From: Sclerodactyla briareus
Taxonomy: Eukaryota; Echinodermata; Holothuroidea; Dendrochirotida; Sclerodactylidae
DNA length: 64,000 nt
Assembly: GCA_026419785.1 (NCBI GenBank)
Contig: JAODTK010003331.1
Coordinates: 62,001-126,000, forward strand
Direction of reading: 5' to 3'
The notes below the pieces were generated by a model, which had not been told where the DNA came from, searched no databases, and saw only the letters and a list, made by a program, of their open reading frames with translations. The position numbers and the translations under genes are program-made. This document shows, piece after piece, positions 47,786 through 60,269 of this stretch. Each line of letters opens with the position of its first letter. The stretch's first letter is position 1.

Positions 47786-49162
47786 CGTCCGGCCAGTCTT
47801 CGAAATTGGAGACGGGCGTGCCATTCCCCGGGTGATTAATCACTGAGCATGTCGGACTGCCGAGCTCAACCTACTACTACTACACATTCTCAAGGTGCTT
47901 TTAACTGGGCCCGCGAATGTGCGAATACGCGCAAAGACTATTTTTCTGTCCCTGTGTTATTTCTTGGGTCGATTCATTATGACCGCGAATAGGCCGAATG
48001 TGCGATTTTTTTGGTCGCAGGGTCGCGACCAAAACCGAATTGTCCGGTGACATTCAAATCGTGTGTCGCGCGCCCGGACACCTCGCAGATTGTAGAAGAC
48101 CGATATGGGCACGCCGAATGGGACCCCGTATACTGAGAATTTCAATATTTTGCGCAAAATAGTGCATATCGTGTCACATCCATCGGGCAATTGCCCTGAT
48201 TTCGCCTGTTAAATAGGCCTAACATAGTCTATTCTAACTGTGGTGGCCCTATGTTCGAATAGCCGGCATGATGGATTGTTGAATCGTTTTATAATCTGAT
48301 CGGTGGGAATTTTCCACAAGGTATCGGGAATCTTCCGCAATCGGGTTGATAGATCTACTCGGGAATCGACCAGCCCAGGGAATGTATATTTTCAGCCTCT
48401 CCTGACCCGCCCCTGGCTGACTAATCAAACTACTGACAAAAAAACGTCATCCCGGAAATGTCATGCCTGTCTATTCTAACCCATGTCACTCAATGCTTCT
48501 CCTAAAGCCTAATCGAGTGACATTCACTCTAATAAGTATGGTCCACTCAGAAACCCTACCTCGAATGTAGAGTGGAAATTCACTCTAATAGAGTTGAAGA
48601 AATCACGTTCCTCATAATGGAACAGCGAAGAGCGTACTCTTGCTCTCACGGAACATTGGCAGTGGTCAGTCAGCAGCACTTCGAATTCCACTCGAGAAGA
48701 GTGATGTATGCTCCATATGGGCGCACAAACCAAAAAAAGATTTTCTACTAGAGTGAATCTGAGTGAAATGACGTGATGATCCACAGCGCCACCTCATTGA
48801 ATTGTACATCACTCTTTCGTTTTAGAGTGTGTCGCCCATTTCGTTGGAAGTTCTCGAAGGGACATACGGCCCATACCCTATAGCCTACAGGCCCAAGCCA
48901 CAGTCTTTGTCGCAATTGGGTGAACTGCTTCTCCCTGTAATTTTCTTCAATAATGAGTATAGTCCTGTTGCAATAATGACTCTTTGACACGGCTACCCGC
49001 GATTTCTTTCTGGAATCGCCTGTCGTTTCTGCCTATTCGCCTATTCGCGGATTCGTGTGCCTATTAACGCATCTCAGGTGGTACGTAACATATCGAACGC
49101 AGCGTGACTGGCGCGCTACTTGCAGGCACAACAAAACCGTTGTACCCGTTCCTGTACCCTAT
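47786..49162. other. No gene seen; hairpin and possible small inverted-repeat element
   Basis: A perfect 10-bp stem TTTTGGTCGC lies at 48009-48018 with its partner at 48025-48034. At about 48510-48765 a segment is bounded by ATTCACTCTAATA and, inverted, ATTCACTCTAGTA. It has internal GAGTG/CACTC motifs and is a possible MITE of low confidence. Nothing else is recognised. Confidence 0.4.
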
Positions 49163-49227
49163 AGGCCTACTCGACCCGGCAGCCCACAATGCTACTACCA
49201 TTGTGGGCTGCCGAATCGAGTAGGTCT
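49163..49227. repeat. Long hairpin: 29-bp arms, 7-nt loop
   Basis: Arms 49163-49191 and 49199-49227 match at 26 of 29 positions. The innermost 15 bp (CGGCAGCCCACAATG and its complement) are perfect. The loop is CTACTAC. No T run follows, so it is not a typical bacterial-type terminator. It may be a snapback repeat, a transposon end pair or a small RNA precursor. Confidence 0.85.
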
Positions 49228-49445
49228 ACCGTACATAGGCAGTGCTGCATTCGGGAGTGTATTGTAGCAGAATCCTACTATTGATTGTTCTTCAATTTTG
49301 CAGAGCTGTGTTGATCGACAATCCAGACAATTGCTCATTGTCATATTATTTTTGTAATACCTGAAAATTGGAGGCTAAACATTATTTCACCAGGTCACAG
49401 GGCGGCCCACATTTAGGCGCCCTCAAATGCCATGGCAGAAAACGG

Positions 49446-49465
49446 GCGGGGGCTGAAGCCCCCGC
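49446..49465. repeat. GC-rich 8-bp hairpin with tetraloop
   Basis: GCGGGGGC and GCCCCCGC flank a TGAA loop, followed by a C run. This is probably part of a dispersed repeat with G/C runs. Confidence 0.7.
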
Positions 49466-49599
49466 ATCCCCCCCCCCCTCCCGTCTCCGCGGTCCCTGCA
49501 TAACAATCAACTATGCTCATTGCTCAATGCAACCTAGAGGGTAACCCCGTGTCACCTTTATTATTACGACCTGGGGAAATTTTGAAACATTTTGCCGGC

Positions 49600-50070
49600 G
49601 GAAAATCGATTCGATGACGGCAAAGACGCGTGTCCCGGGGCGTGATGGGGGCGTCCGCCTCCCCGGTAAGAAAATGGGAGGGGAAGGAACAAAATATGAC
49701 AAGGCAGGAAAAAGCAAGAAAAGGAGGAAAATGAAGGAAGGAGAGGGAAAGAGAAAGAAGGTGTGGAAGGAAAAGGAGAGGGAAAAGCGAAGAAAACTTA
49801 GGACGAATAAAGAAGCAGGGCGTAAATATGGGGGCAAGGGGAGGGGAGGTGGGTTTGTGACACCTCCCTGAGATATGTGAAAAGTCGTCCCGTAGCGACA
49901 AAAGTCGGTCTCTGAGTTGCCAAAGCCGATTTTGAGGACCTTGAGTAGACCCCCGAAGATTGGTCCGTGACGAAGAATGCCATAAAACTGCCAGTAACAA
50001 ATGGATCATTGTACGGAAGCCACCTACGGAAAGATTGCCCACCCCCCCTCCTCTCGTGAACGTCACCGAC
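49600..50070. other. Purine-rich plus strand; open frames without identity
   Basis: At 49670-49830 the plus strand is mostly A and G, which leaves long open frames on both strands. The plus-strand frame is lysine/arginine-rich and the minus-strand one, up to 180 codons, is S/F/L/P-rich. Composition alone explains them. AAAAGTCG-type segments at 49878-50130 recur and suggest an underlying dispersed repeat. Confidence 0.45.
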
Positions 50071-53053
50071 GGTCCCGCCGTGAAAACAACCTGGGCAAAT
50101 TTACGATATAGTCACTCCAAAAAAGTCGTTCTCAGACAGAACACTTGTCGGTCCCAAAAGTCACACCTCCCTTGGAAAATGTGTAATTACGCCACTGAAA
50201 AAGCCGGAGCGTCGGGGAGGATGGGGGAAACGGGCATTGATTGCTGCATTAGCGTGATGGGATTAAACAGCGTTTTCCCGATTCACCAGCATGACTACGA
50301 CATCTTTCGTCATATTCCGTCGAATTAGACAGTTTGGGTACCACTAGTACTCCGATGTATTCGTATGTTTGCCCTTACCATGCGTCGTCGGGAAGAGTCC
50401 GAAGAGAGAAGTACGTAAAGAAGGAGGCTAGAACAAAGACTAAAGGAAAAAGCGACAAGAAGGGAACAGAAGAAATATTTGCAAGTGGGCTATATACGTG
50501 TACAGTGGAACGATTGTGAGTTGTTGACCAATTGCCGCTTTCTCTGGAGCTCAGAGCTTTGGTATTCCCGTGACGTTGTTCGCCAAAGTTCCATGAGCTC
50601 AATATGTGGCTACGTCCTTTTACCAAGTTTCACATTGAGTTGCCATGTTTATCATGTATATCCTAGAACCCTGATTTGGAGGTCTTTAGGACACGGCTGT
50701 AAGGTTACATACCACTAACTTGACCTTCCTAAAAAACAAACAAGCAAAGTAATTAGTGATTCAGTATTCGATAATGTGTCCCTACTCATTAAGACCATAA
50801 AAAGCACTGACTTGGATCCTTAATTGTTTAGATAAACTATGAAGTAACCCTATATCTGGGTCATTTTCGGTGATGCAAGCCCCGCAACCCCATTAAAGTC
50901 AGGCACTGCATTCAGACCTAAAGGAGCATCCCGATCATAGAATTACTGCCTTGACTATGATTCACTCTGGCTCAGATCCGGGGGGTGGGGCTTTTCCGCG
51001 TCAGCCTCCCTCTTCAGCCGATCTGCCTTTTTACGTTTTTAACCCCCCCCCGCCCCCCGGTGAATGAATCCGGTGAATATCGTCGACTTGGCTTTACTTC
51101 ATACTTTGCACATTTTTAGATTATTCATTTAGATTCGTCGCAATACGAGGCCGTGTTACGTCGAAAGGGCTCCGCATATGGATTGGTCTTTCTCAGTGTA
51201 CTCGATTCACAGCACAATATCAGCCCTGCTTTTCAGGGGGGGGGGGGTCTGGTTCATCCGGTCGGCCATGCTCAAGAAAAGTTTTTGTTAGATTCACAGT
51301 AAGACTTGTTCAGTGACAAGGGTGGAATAGGGCCAGGGGAAGTGTCCGGAATTCCTACGGACCTCACTCTAGTGCCTCCTTGCCGCCAACCTTTAGTGAA
51401 AAAAACAATAGTGACCTTGGAAAGTCAAAGTAGCCTATAGCCTAGGTGTTGTGCCCGACAAATTTTCCTCTACAAAAAAAAATATTTCTGTGGTATCAGC
51501 ATGCAGAGCGCGCTACTAGTCCCCGCCGTCGGTAAATACTGCAAACCACCAATCCCAAGGGCCCAACCACTGGCTGAAAGTAGGGTGGGGTCGGGCCGAG
51601 CAGTCGGAGAAATTTTGTGTGGTGTAAAAAGAAAAAAACATTATGGAGGAGTTCATGGAGTCACGACCTCGTATCGCCTGTGGCCCCGTCCCCCTCATGC
51701 CAAAGTCCACTAGAATTTAATATTTTTCATTCAGGATTCCCTCATTTCACGAAAGATTCTCAATCTGTTTCACAGTCGTAAGGGGACGAACATCGAGGTC
51801 AGATGGAATGACACCCTCCTGCGATTTCATAATCCCACCGCGTCACCGCCCGCCGCCGCTGCTCTCGGGAATTTCCCTAATATCGCCTGCCCGTTGTCAT
51901 CCCTGTCAATATACCGCCAAGTACGAGGACTCGTCTGGACATGTAACGAATGACTTGAGGCCAGGTGACAGACACCTAATATTTTGTTCAATGGTGACGT
52001 GGGATCCCAAACTTTTTAAGACCCACTGGCAACACTGAATGTTAAATGTTGAAGTTGAACCAACCAGCAGTTCCGCGAATAGCCAGGATCAAAGAGTCGT
52101 CTCCGGTTACAATTCTGCAATAATAGGGATAAAATTAACCAAATTTCTTTTATAATAACCTAACTACCAGATTGTGTCTTTATATTACCTATTAATTTGG
52201 AATATGTGACTCTTTTGCACGTGTTTATTTTGTTGGTACCCGGACGTCACGCCAAAACTTAGCACTCAATATGGAGTGTACTGTTCCATTGACAGTAATT
52301 AAGCAAAGGTTAACATCAGCGCATATCTAAGCACTGACGCATTACATTTTGCCTCAGCCTACATTCAGCGTATTTTCTTCACGCAGCTGAATTGGGTCCT
52401 CCAACGAATTAATCATACACATTAAAGTACAGACCAATCCATAAATATTGGTAGCTAATTAGGGTACCTGGACAAAATTGTCTGACATAGCCATGGAGAA
52501 GTCCCGATTGCCAAATTTGACTCGATACCACCTTTTCAGCTGAAAAACCACGTTTGATCAGTGAGTTTTGAAGTTCAAACCATCCTTTTCCTATAATTTT
52601 AGCTATTGATTTCTTTTCATTCATATGTTTCTTTTCTTCCCTGATCAATTACAAAGTAGGCTTTCACTAACTTTCATATAGCCTATGTAGATGTACATGT
52701 CTAGAGAGAGGAAGTTACTTGGAAAAGTAACTAAAATAGGCTTATCAGAGTAAACGCACTTCCTTAAGATAGTTTAGAAAAAATACCATAAATTTATTTT
52801 AATAATAACTCCCGCCCCTCATTACTGCAATATCCTAACCTATTCCCTAAGTAAAACGACCCGAACCCACACCCTTCTCTCACAAGAATGATCATCCCAC
52901 TAAAACAATTATTGATCAATACAATCTCTGTATTTGGTAATCCACGTACCATTTCTGAATCTGAAATGAGTAGTGTTATCGCACGATTTCAGATTATCGG
53001 CAAAGTTGTTCCATTCCATCCATGTTATGATGACGATTTGGGTTTCGATCTTG
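50071..53053. other. No gene recognised
   Basis: Unique-looking sequence with G or C runs near 51045 and 51238. A plus-strand frame near 52888-53040 has a faint resemblance to a retroelement integrase (VFGNPRTIS) but is too short and isolated to call. Confidence 0.35.
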
Positions 53054-53073
53054 TATATATATATATATATATA
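53054..53073 (+). repeat. (TA)n microsatellite
   Basis: About ten TA dinucleotides in a row. Confidence 0.9.
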
Positions 53074-53169
53074 GGTCAACGCCTCATCACTCGACTTGTA
53101 GCGGCCGAGAAACAACTCACGACAGTAGACGATACTGCACACTGACGGTCTCCTGTGTATTGCCCCTAA

Positions 53170-53210
53170 GCCAAATAGGTAGGGCAAACACATACAGCAA
53201 TAAAACATAA
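53170..53210. repeat. Short dispersed repeat shared with 60279-60305
   Basis: The phrase AAATAGGTAGGGC followed by ACACATAC-GCAATA occurs here and at 60277-60305 in the same orientation. It lies next to the gag/protease remnant here and next to a SINE-like head there. Confidence 0.55.
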
Positions 53211-53929
53211 TAATATAACAATTAAACAGGCATCACCACATCACTCTCCCCCGTGAACAGCTGTTCACAACCACCGTAGTAGGCCACATCAAAGGGAACA
53301 TACATGAGGGCTCCTTTGCTCTAAAACAAATGAAGTTTTTTGTTATGATCCTCGGCTGCACACCCTGCCAAATCCCCGACTTAAAAGTCTATTGTAGAAA
53401 GACCTTCGAGTCACCCTGAATCGAGTACTGAATCATAGTTGGTATAGGATAATTTACGGGTTTTGTTCTAGTATTCGGCCTCTATATCAATACAACCTCA
53501 TAAGTACCATCACAACATGACTGCACCATCTAAGTGGAAGGGGTAATGACACCCCAATCCACATTGTGCAATTTGCACCTTCAGAGACTCCCTCTTTTGT
53601 GGGGACATCCTATACGGACCCTTGTGAACAGTGGCTCATCCCCAGGTTTCATACAATGATTTAACATTTCACATACCAGGTTGATCCTAAACTCTGCATC
53701 ATACCCCACTATACGACCAGAACAAATTTCCATTGTTCCTCATATCATCAGCAATATGTCCATTGTCCATCATATCACCAGCACTGTCCCTACCCTCTCC
53801 ACTGAACATACCTGATCCTTTTCTACAGTCTTCTAGCGCAGCCCCTGGTTGTCGATCCCTCATATTACCATAGGAATGTCCTTCCCCTCGCTGTCCACCC
53901 ACGTCAGAGGACTCCACCGTGTTTGACCC

Positions 53930-55570
53930 CACTCCCCATCAAGCACTCCAAGATCGAACACCATTGTGAAGAAACAGTGCACTCTCGTCCCAGCAGCAAA
54001 GGACCGGGGAGTTCGGACACAAGGAACTCGACGACTCCCTTCTCACCGCTACTTTGAAGGAACAGGTAGTCTTACCCTCCACCAAGAGCGGCGTTACATC
54101 CAAGAGTGAAATCACCGAAAGGGGACCATCCAGTTGTTCAACACTGGGCTTGACCCAGCCAAGGACCAAGACACGGAAAACAACCGGATCCCTGTTCCAC
54201 CTATACCCCAGCAACTGCTTCTTCACCCACGACGGTATACACATAGACACCATCTAGTCGACACACCCGCTGCCCCTGTTGTCCCCACCTAGGCCTTTCC
54301 CTGGAGCGGAATGAGCACCTCCTTATGAAGATTGTCTGACACCCTCATGCAGTTAATTGTCTGATTCTGGACCACAAGTTCTGACAGTCGTAACTCAAGT
54401 TTCCCCGTTGACCCCACCTATTACACCTCATAACAGTAACGTCCTGCCTTTCTCACCTGTCCCAGCGGTGGTCGCACTGGCCCCTCAGCTGATGGATTGC
54501 TAGCGCCATCATTAGGGCTTCAACTAGTTATAGACCTAATGGTTGGACTAGGACTCATCAAATTACCGGCCTGTGCACTCTACTACCTATAGGTGCTCCC
54601 AATTTAATCTGTTCCGAACAAGACGGACCTGGCTTACACCATAAAATTGTCCAATTTCCCGAGCTGATTAATAGTGTCCCAACTCTGTTCCAAAAACCAG
54701 TTCTCATTCCCTAAGCTATTGTCTCTCAAGGAATGAATCATTTGGTCACCTACAAGCTTGTCGGGTTGATTTGTACGACTCTGATGAAGACAGTCAGACT
54801 TTGTTGGATTAACCCATCATCTGAAATAAAAATTCAAGTGGCCCACACACTGTCCAAAAGACTCTGACGGTATCTTCCCTGCAAACTGGTAATAATCCTG
54901 GAGTCAACCTATACGCAGCTAGCACCTGGTCTTTCACTACCCGTAAATCAGCTTTCTGTGTTTCTGTAAGCACATAGTATTAACCTGCGATCCTTGCCGG
55001 GGGGGGGGGGGGTTTTTAAAAATGGCTCTAACAAAATAGTCCCACTGTCATACGGGAATTGACTGACTCCTACAATCTCTCAAATGTCACCAATAGCACC
55101 TAAGGTTGTCATCTGCTGACAGTACATGAAACCCTTAAGCTTAAAGTTTACTCCAGCTACAACCTGAATTGGTTGATTTATAATGACGTTGTGTTCCTAA
55201 TCCCAATCCTAAATCTCCTTTACTACTCGAGCAGGTCTTAACTGCCATCTTGCATCCTTTGTCTTCAACAGCGGGTGTCGATGTGATTTTGTGCACACAA
55301 TTCTTTAACTAGTCAGCTAACATTACTTTAAATAGAAACCTTTCACTCTCGGCTCCTTGCCATCTTTGTTCTTTGTCCCATCACCACTCCCCCCACACCA
55401 ACGCCAAGACTCGTCGAATTTTCTCCTTCATCCGTTTCATAAGTAAATTTTGCTCTTCCATTTTCGTCATTATTTCCTAATTTTGCCTCGTGATGGTGTG
55501 TTCTGGTGTTCTTATTTCTGTTTTGAGCTGTTTCTGGAGCTCTTCACAAGCGTGAGTTGTTCCTTTTGGT
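53930..55570 (-). pseudogene. Degenerate LTR-retrotransposon gag/protease region
   Basis: Minus-strand order is as follows. A lysine/glutamate-rich coiled-coil-like segment lies at about 55430-55560. A CCHC zinc-knuckle-like block follows near 54395-54440, where the 1-4-9-14 spacing is kept but positions 2 and 3 of the metal set are W and N instead of C and H. A segment near 53960-54030 resembles the end of a retropepsin (EFLVSELPGPLLLGRE). That order is typical of gag followed by protease in Ty3/Gypsy-like elements. The catalytic DTG/DSG is not visible, frames shift and stops are frequent. No reverse transcriptase or LTRs are recognised nearby. Family assignment is inference. Confidence 0.42.
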
Positions 55571-56519
55571 GGCTATTTTTTGCTCTGGCCACTCGTTTCC
55601 CTCCCTAGCAAAGGCCTAGCTTTTCTGACTTCCGTACCTGTGTGTAATTTGCTGTCATAGCGTATGCAATTACCTGTGTGTATGTCCGCTGTGGTGAAGT
55701 GTTGAGTGTGCTATTGTACTTGCGTAAGCCTATTGTCCAGCTTTGTCTCTTTGTTGCCTCTGGCCTTCTTTTTCACAGTATTGATTTTTTTCTTCTTTCT
55801 TCTCCGTCAGTGATTTAGTGCGCTTGCTACTGAGTGTGGTCTATTTTCTATCTTATTTCGTGTTCATAGTGTAGGCCAATATTAGTTTTCTCGTATCATT
55901 TTAACCTATTAATTGTATTCTTGTTCGTAAGTGCGACCGTGGTCAAATAAATCGTGAGTTCAACTAGTGTTTGTGAGTGTTTTCCTTTTACCACTCTTTT
56001 TTTTTTCTCTTCTGCATCAGTATGTTCACTTGGAGGGGCCCCCTACTTTTTTCATTTTCTGTACTTTTTGTCTTCTATTTATTTTGCTGTTATGGGAGGG
56101 AGAATAGGCTTCTAAGCCTTTCATGTTGTGATATGTGGATCGATTATCTAGATAGAAACAAGGGGGAAGCAAAAAGTCGGGGCTGAGTTTTAAGGGGTGA
56201 GCTTTGGAGACCTAAGGCAAGGTTATAGTTATATATGTCAGAAGTGTCCATAGACTAGCGGCCTTTGAAGCGATGGCTTTGGGGCACCGTGAGTTCCTGG
56301 TGAAGATGTTAGGAGGGGGCGCTGCCGATCCAAGGAAGTAGTTGGTTGATCCTGCTTGACACTAGGAATAGTTTAAGTGTGTCCTGGAGTTGAGGAGGCG
56401 GTGCAGGGGGTCGTTGGATGGAGTTTGGGCGTGGAGAGTACAGAGGGGGGCGACAGTCAGAGCCGGGTGGTTCCAGTCGGCGGTGGATGGAAGGGAAGGT
56501 GGACTGTGGGGAGGGATAA

Positions 56520-57000
56520 GGTAAAGGGACGTGTTTGCTGGTGGGGATTTCCGATGGTCCGGTATGTGACAGGGAATTTATCGCGTGGATACGCTTGAAG
56601 CGTACGCGCGTTTGGTCGTTCCGTGAGCTAGTTGGAGGACTATTAGTGCTAGTTATACAGGATCGTGGGGATAGTAGGTGGTGTTGTCGAGATAGGCATA
56701 ATATCTCCCTCCTGGGTGACAGTCGGACATCCTAAGATCCCGAGTCCGATCCGAACTGTTGTGCAGGCCTGAATCCCACTAGTGGTCGAAAGTCGCGATT
56801 TGTGACATTCTACCTAGGTTTGACGGTCGCGTTGTGGTAGAACGATAGCGAGTCCTCATGTGGTTAAATTTAGAGTGTGTTGGGGAGGGGCGTTCAGTTT
56901 TGTTGATGTTTCTGTTTCTGGGGAAGGCGGGGATCTTTTCGCTAGGATGGGTCCTTCACCTTATGGTGCGGGGGCTTCACTGTTAGGCAAGTTGGTCATT
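56520..57000 (+). pseudogene. CR1 LINE ORF1, esterase-like domain remnant
   Basis: Shifting plus-strand frames contain a GDS/VRYV-D-like segment near 56555 and LKRTRVWSF near 56600. A later block has DLFAR (56932-56946) and GAGASLLGK (56965-56991). This matches the beginning and end of the SGNH-hydrolase (esterase) domain known in ORF1 of some CR1 elements, whose last block usually reads FARDG-HL---GA-LLG. The catalytic D-x-x-H region is disturbed here (frame reads GPSPYG). It lies directly upstream of the ORF2 endonuclease at 57.15 kb, in the expected order. Recognition is from family knowledge and is moderately sure. Confidence 0.55.
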
Positions 57001-57149
57001 CCTGCGTGGAAGGGTTGTTCAAACTAAATTTGGGGGCGAGGGTTTCAGGTTCCGTAGGCTTACTGGCAGGGTTGTAAATAGTAAAGATCGCATGGGAGGT
57101 CTGGGCGGAGGCAACAGTAGCATCTAGATATTGAGCCACTTGTCTTTTT

Positions 57150-60045
57150 CTGTGCTAATGTTCAAATATCAGGAACAAGTTTGATGAGTTTGTCATATTG
57201 TTCCAGGAACACAAGCCTGACGTCAATGGTATTACAGAGTCGTGGGTGAACAGTGATATTTCACACAGCCGAATTCCACCTTCCTGGTTTTTGTTGTTTA
57301 TAGGCAGAATAGGATAGATACTAACTCTCCGTGGCATTGTTGTGGGAGTTTTGTTGTATGTGCAGTTCTGACTTTGACTATTTTGAGAAGGCCGTATGGT
57401 GTAGTTTTGTCAACTCAACTTCCGGGTTGTTGTGTGAAAGTCCCGTCTACTCAATCTGGTATTCCCCCAGTTCTTATTATTTGCGTTTGTTACGTGTCTC
57501 CAAATAGCTCTGAAGACAACATCTCTTTTCTTTCCGACTGCTTTTCGAAGTTTCCTGGAAATACAATTGATCATGGGTGATTTTCAATATCCAATATTTC
57601 CTTGGTCTAATGGTACTAGTGGCGGTCATGGATCTGGCTTTTTCTGTCACGCAGGATTTTGTTTCCTTTCTCAGCATGTACATTTCCTACCAGAAAACAT
57701 ATATTTGGATTTAGTTTGAGCAGTGATCCAGAGTCTGTAGATAATGTAGAGGAGCTTTGGTAAGCTTCGTGTCAAGTGATCACGATATTTTAGCTTTCAA
57801 TGTGTCTTGTTCTGTCAATATCCAAAGAGTGTAGAGCTTGTTCCTTGTTTCGCGAAGGCCGCTTTGGATGGCATTTCCAGGTTTGTTAGCAAAGTAGATT
57901 GGCATAACTTGTTCAGATACAAGCTGTTTGACCTCTGGAATGGTTCCAATTCTTTAAACGGTTCATGGGTTATAAAGTTTTCTGTCCTTGGAAGAAATGT
58001 TCGCAGTAAGAACAAGAGGCCCTTCTTTGAGGAAAAGGGAGTTTTTCTGGCCATCAACTAAGCGACACTTAGGCGACTTTATCGTTCCTCTTGGTGTCCG
58101 TGTCTGATCGTGAGCATTTCAAAGTTCACAAGCAAAATCTTGTCCAGCTTTAGTTTCTGGTGCTAACCGTGATTTCGAGAGGCAGATTGCCTCTAATATC
58201 AAGGAGAATCCTATCCTCGTCATTTTTCCTCTTATGTGGAGGGGAAGCAGAAAGGTCAAGGACAGCATTGTTCCTTTGATAGATTCCAACTCTGGGGTAA
58301 GTTAACAATCAGCGATAGCCAGGAGATGGCTTAGGTTCTTAATAATTTCTTCTCGTCTGTTTTTACTCTCAGAGAACTTGGATATTTGGGTGACCTAGTT
58401 GTCGGGTTTCTTTCTCGCAGAGTATTGGTAATATGGTTGTGTTCGTCTGGTTTTAGTAAAGGAGAAAACTGCAGAGCTCCAAAATGATAAAGCTCCTGGC
58501 CCTGACGAGTTTATCCTTTCCTTACTAAAATCCGCTTGCCGACGATTGTCCGTTCCCCTAGCTATTATTTTCAATAATACTCTACAAGAAGGTATTGTTC
58601 CGGATGATTGGAGGAGAGCAAATGTGTTTCTCCTATTTTCAAGAAGGTTAAATACTGGTCTCTTCTTGTAATTACAGGCAGCCAGTTCGGACTAGTGTTT
58701 CGCAACGGATGGAATCAATCATTCGGATCATATGGTTGATTATTTCAAGAGTCTTAGTCCTGATTAGAGATTCTCAGCATGGGTTCAGGAAGAATTCGTT
58801 CGTGTTTGACTAATCTCTTGGAATTTAATGGAAATGTCATGTTCTGTTGACACTGCAATTGCTTTTATTTAATTTTCCTGGACTTTCAGAAAGCTTTTGA
58901 CAGGTTCCTCATGAGTTCTCTTGCTCAAGTTGGAGAAGCCTTGGGATTGAGGGCGAATGTGCCTCAAGTGATGTGAGTGCTTCATAAGAGGGAACATGAG
59001 TTTTCTTAATGGCGGTCCTTCTTCGTCAAAAGTCACTAGTGGTGTTCCCCAGGGATCGGTTCTTGCCGCTCCTGTTTCTTCTGGCGTATATTTACGATCT
59101 TGAAGGTTCTGGTGATTCAAGGGTTAAGAAGTTCGCAGCCGATACTAAGTTGTATCGGGAGGGTCGGTTTCGAATGATAAGCTGCTTATTGTTCAAAGGG
59201 ACTCTGGATTAATTTCCAAATGTCTTTTCCGACTGGCAAAATGTTTTTTCATGTCGACAAGTGGCAAGTTATGCATGTTGGTTTTTCACAATCGCAACGC
59301 TTCCTCCAAGTTAAATGGCCAAATTCCGGCGTGCTTTCAGAAAAGATCTTGGGGGTTTGTTTTGATTCTTTTTGAAACCTTCCCAGCAGTGTGCCGAAGC
59401 TGCTAAAGAGGTAAGGTGGATTCTGGCTTGATAGACATCAAACTTCAGTTTCCTTATAATGATATTGTTTGTCAGGCTGTTTAAGCACCTGGTGAGACCG
59501 CACCTAGATTATTTGTACAAGTGTGGAATACATACTTTGCAAAGCCAGCTGGTAATTGATAACGTTCAGCGTAGGGCAACTAGAATGATCACGGTCTGAT
59601 AAATTTATCTTACGAGGAACGATCAATAGGCGTCTCGGTCTAACTACCTGGAGCTGATGCGAATTCGAGGTCGTATGATTCAGGTTTCAAAATTGTCCAG
59701 GACTCTGATGGCCTGTCCTTCCACTACTCTTTGAATTTTCCAATGTTCCTGCAAATAAGAGCCACTGTCTCAGAGCTTCGTGGCAAGCGCTGCAGATGGC
59801 CATTCTTAAATATTTCTTCTCGCAGAGAGTGATCAGTGCGTGGAATTGTCTTCCTGAAAATGTTGTTGCTCTAAGAGTGTGAATGGCAAGAACAGTCCTT
59901 TGATTTATTTTTTCAGGAATCAAGGGCGTATTATTAGTTCGAGTTTTTGGTTCATTTTTCTTTCCTGGGTGTTGTGCTTAGGGTCGTTTATGAGGATTAT
60001 CCTTCTGACCCTTATTCACTAAACTAAACTAACCAAACTATGCGT
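57150..60045 (+). mobile_element. CR1-type LINE ORF2 (endonuclease plus reverse transcriptase), near full length, broken
   Basis: Motifs occur in order. The endonuclease has GITESWVNSD (57214-57243), VGVLLYV-type text near 57340, MGDF near 57573 and SDHDIL (57775-57792). The linker has RSKNKRPFFEE near 57995. Reverse transcriptase has NDKAPGPDEF (from 58483), SQHGFRKN (58772-58795), FLDFQKAFD (58875-58901), SGVPQGSVL (59038-59064) and FAADTK (59132-59149). The thumb has VRPHLDY (59491-59511) and ISAWNCLPENVV (59832-59867). A short AACTAAACTAACC tail closes it near 60035. At least ten frame breaks and stops make it inactive. The catalytic FADD reads FAAD, so the first aspartate is lost. The same family is present in minus orientation at 19.6-22.3 kb. 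Confidence 0.9.
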
Positions 60046-60269
60046 AACGTTGGTATAGTTCCACGATCCCGACTCCATATGCAGCAAGCGTGTAATACAG
60101 CTTTCCACTATCTACTCCATAATGCCAGCACGTTATACAGTCAATGAAGATGCGTCCCAAACAGCGGATAAACTTGAGCTAAAACTTCTAAAAACACCAA
60201 ACTAACTAAAAAACAGGACACATCCGGCCGACAACACCACTGTATCAGCCTAGAAACAACACATCACCC

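Noticed and set aside
49163-49227. Rho-independent terminator
   Set aside because: No following T run, and the genome is eukaryotic.
49524-50066. 180-codon minus-strand open frame, the longest in the window
   Set aside because: It is opposite a purine-rich strand, which removes stop codons. The peptide is low complexity, with no domain and no splice signals.
52888-53040. Integrase-like phrase VFGNPRTIS on the plus strand
   Set aside because: Only one short motif. The catalytic residues and neighbouring retroelement domains are absent on that strand.
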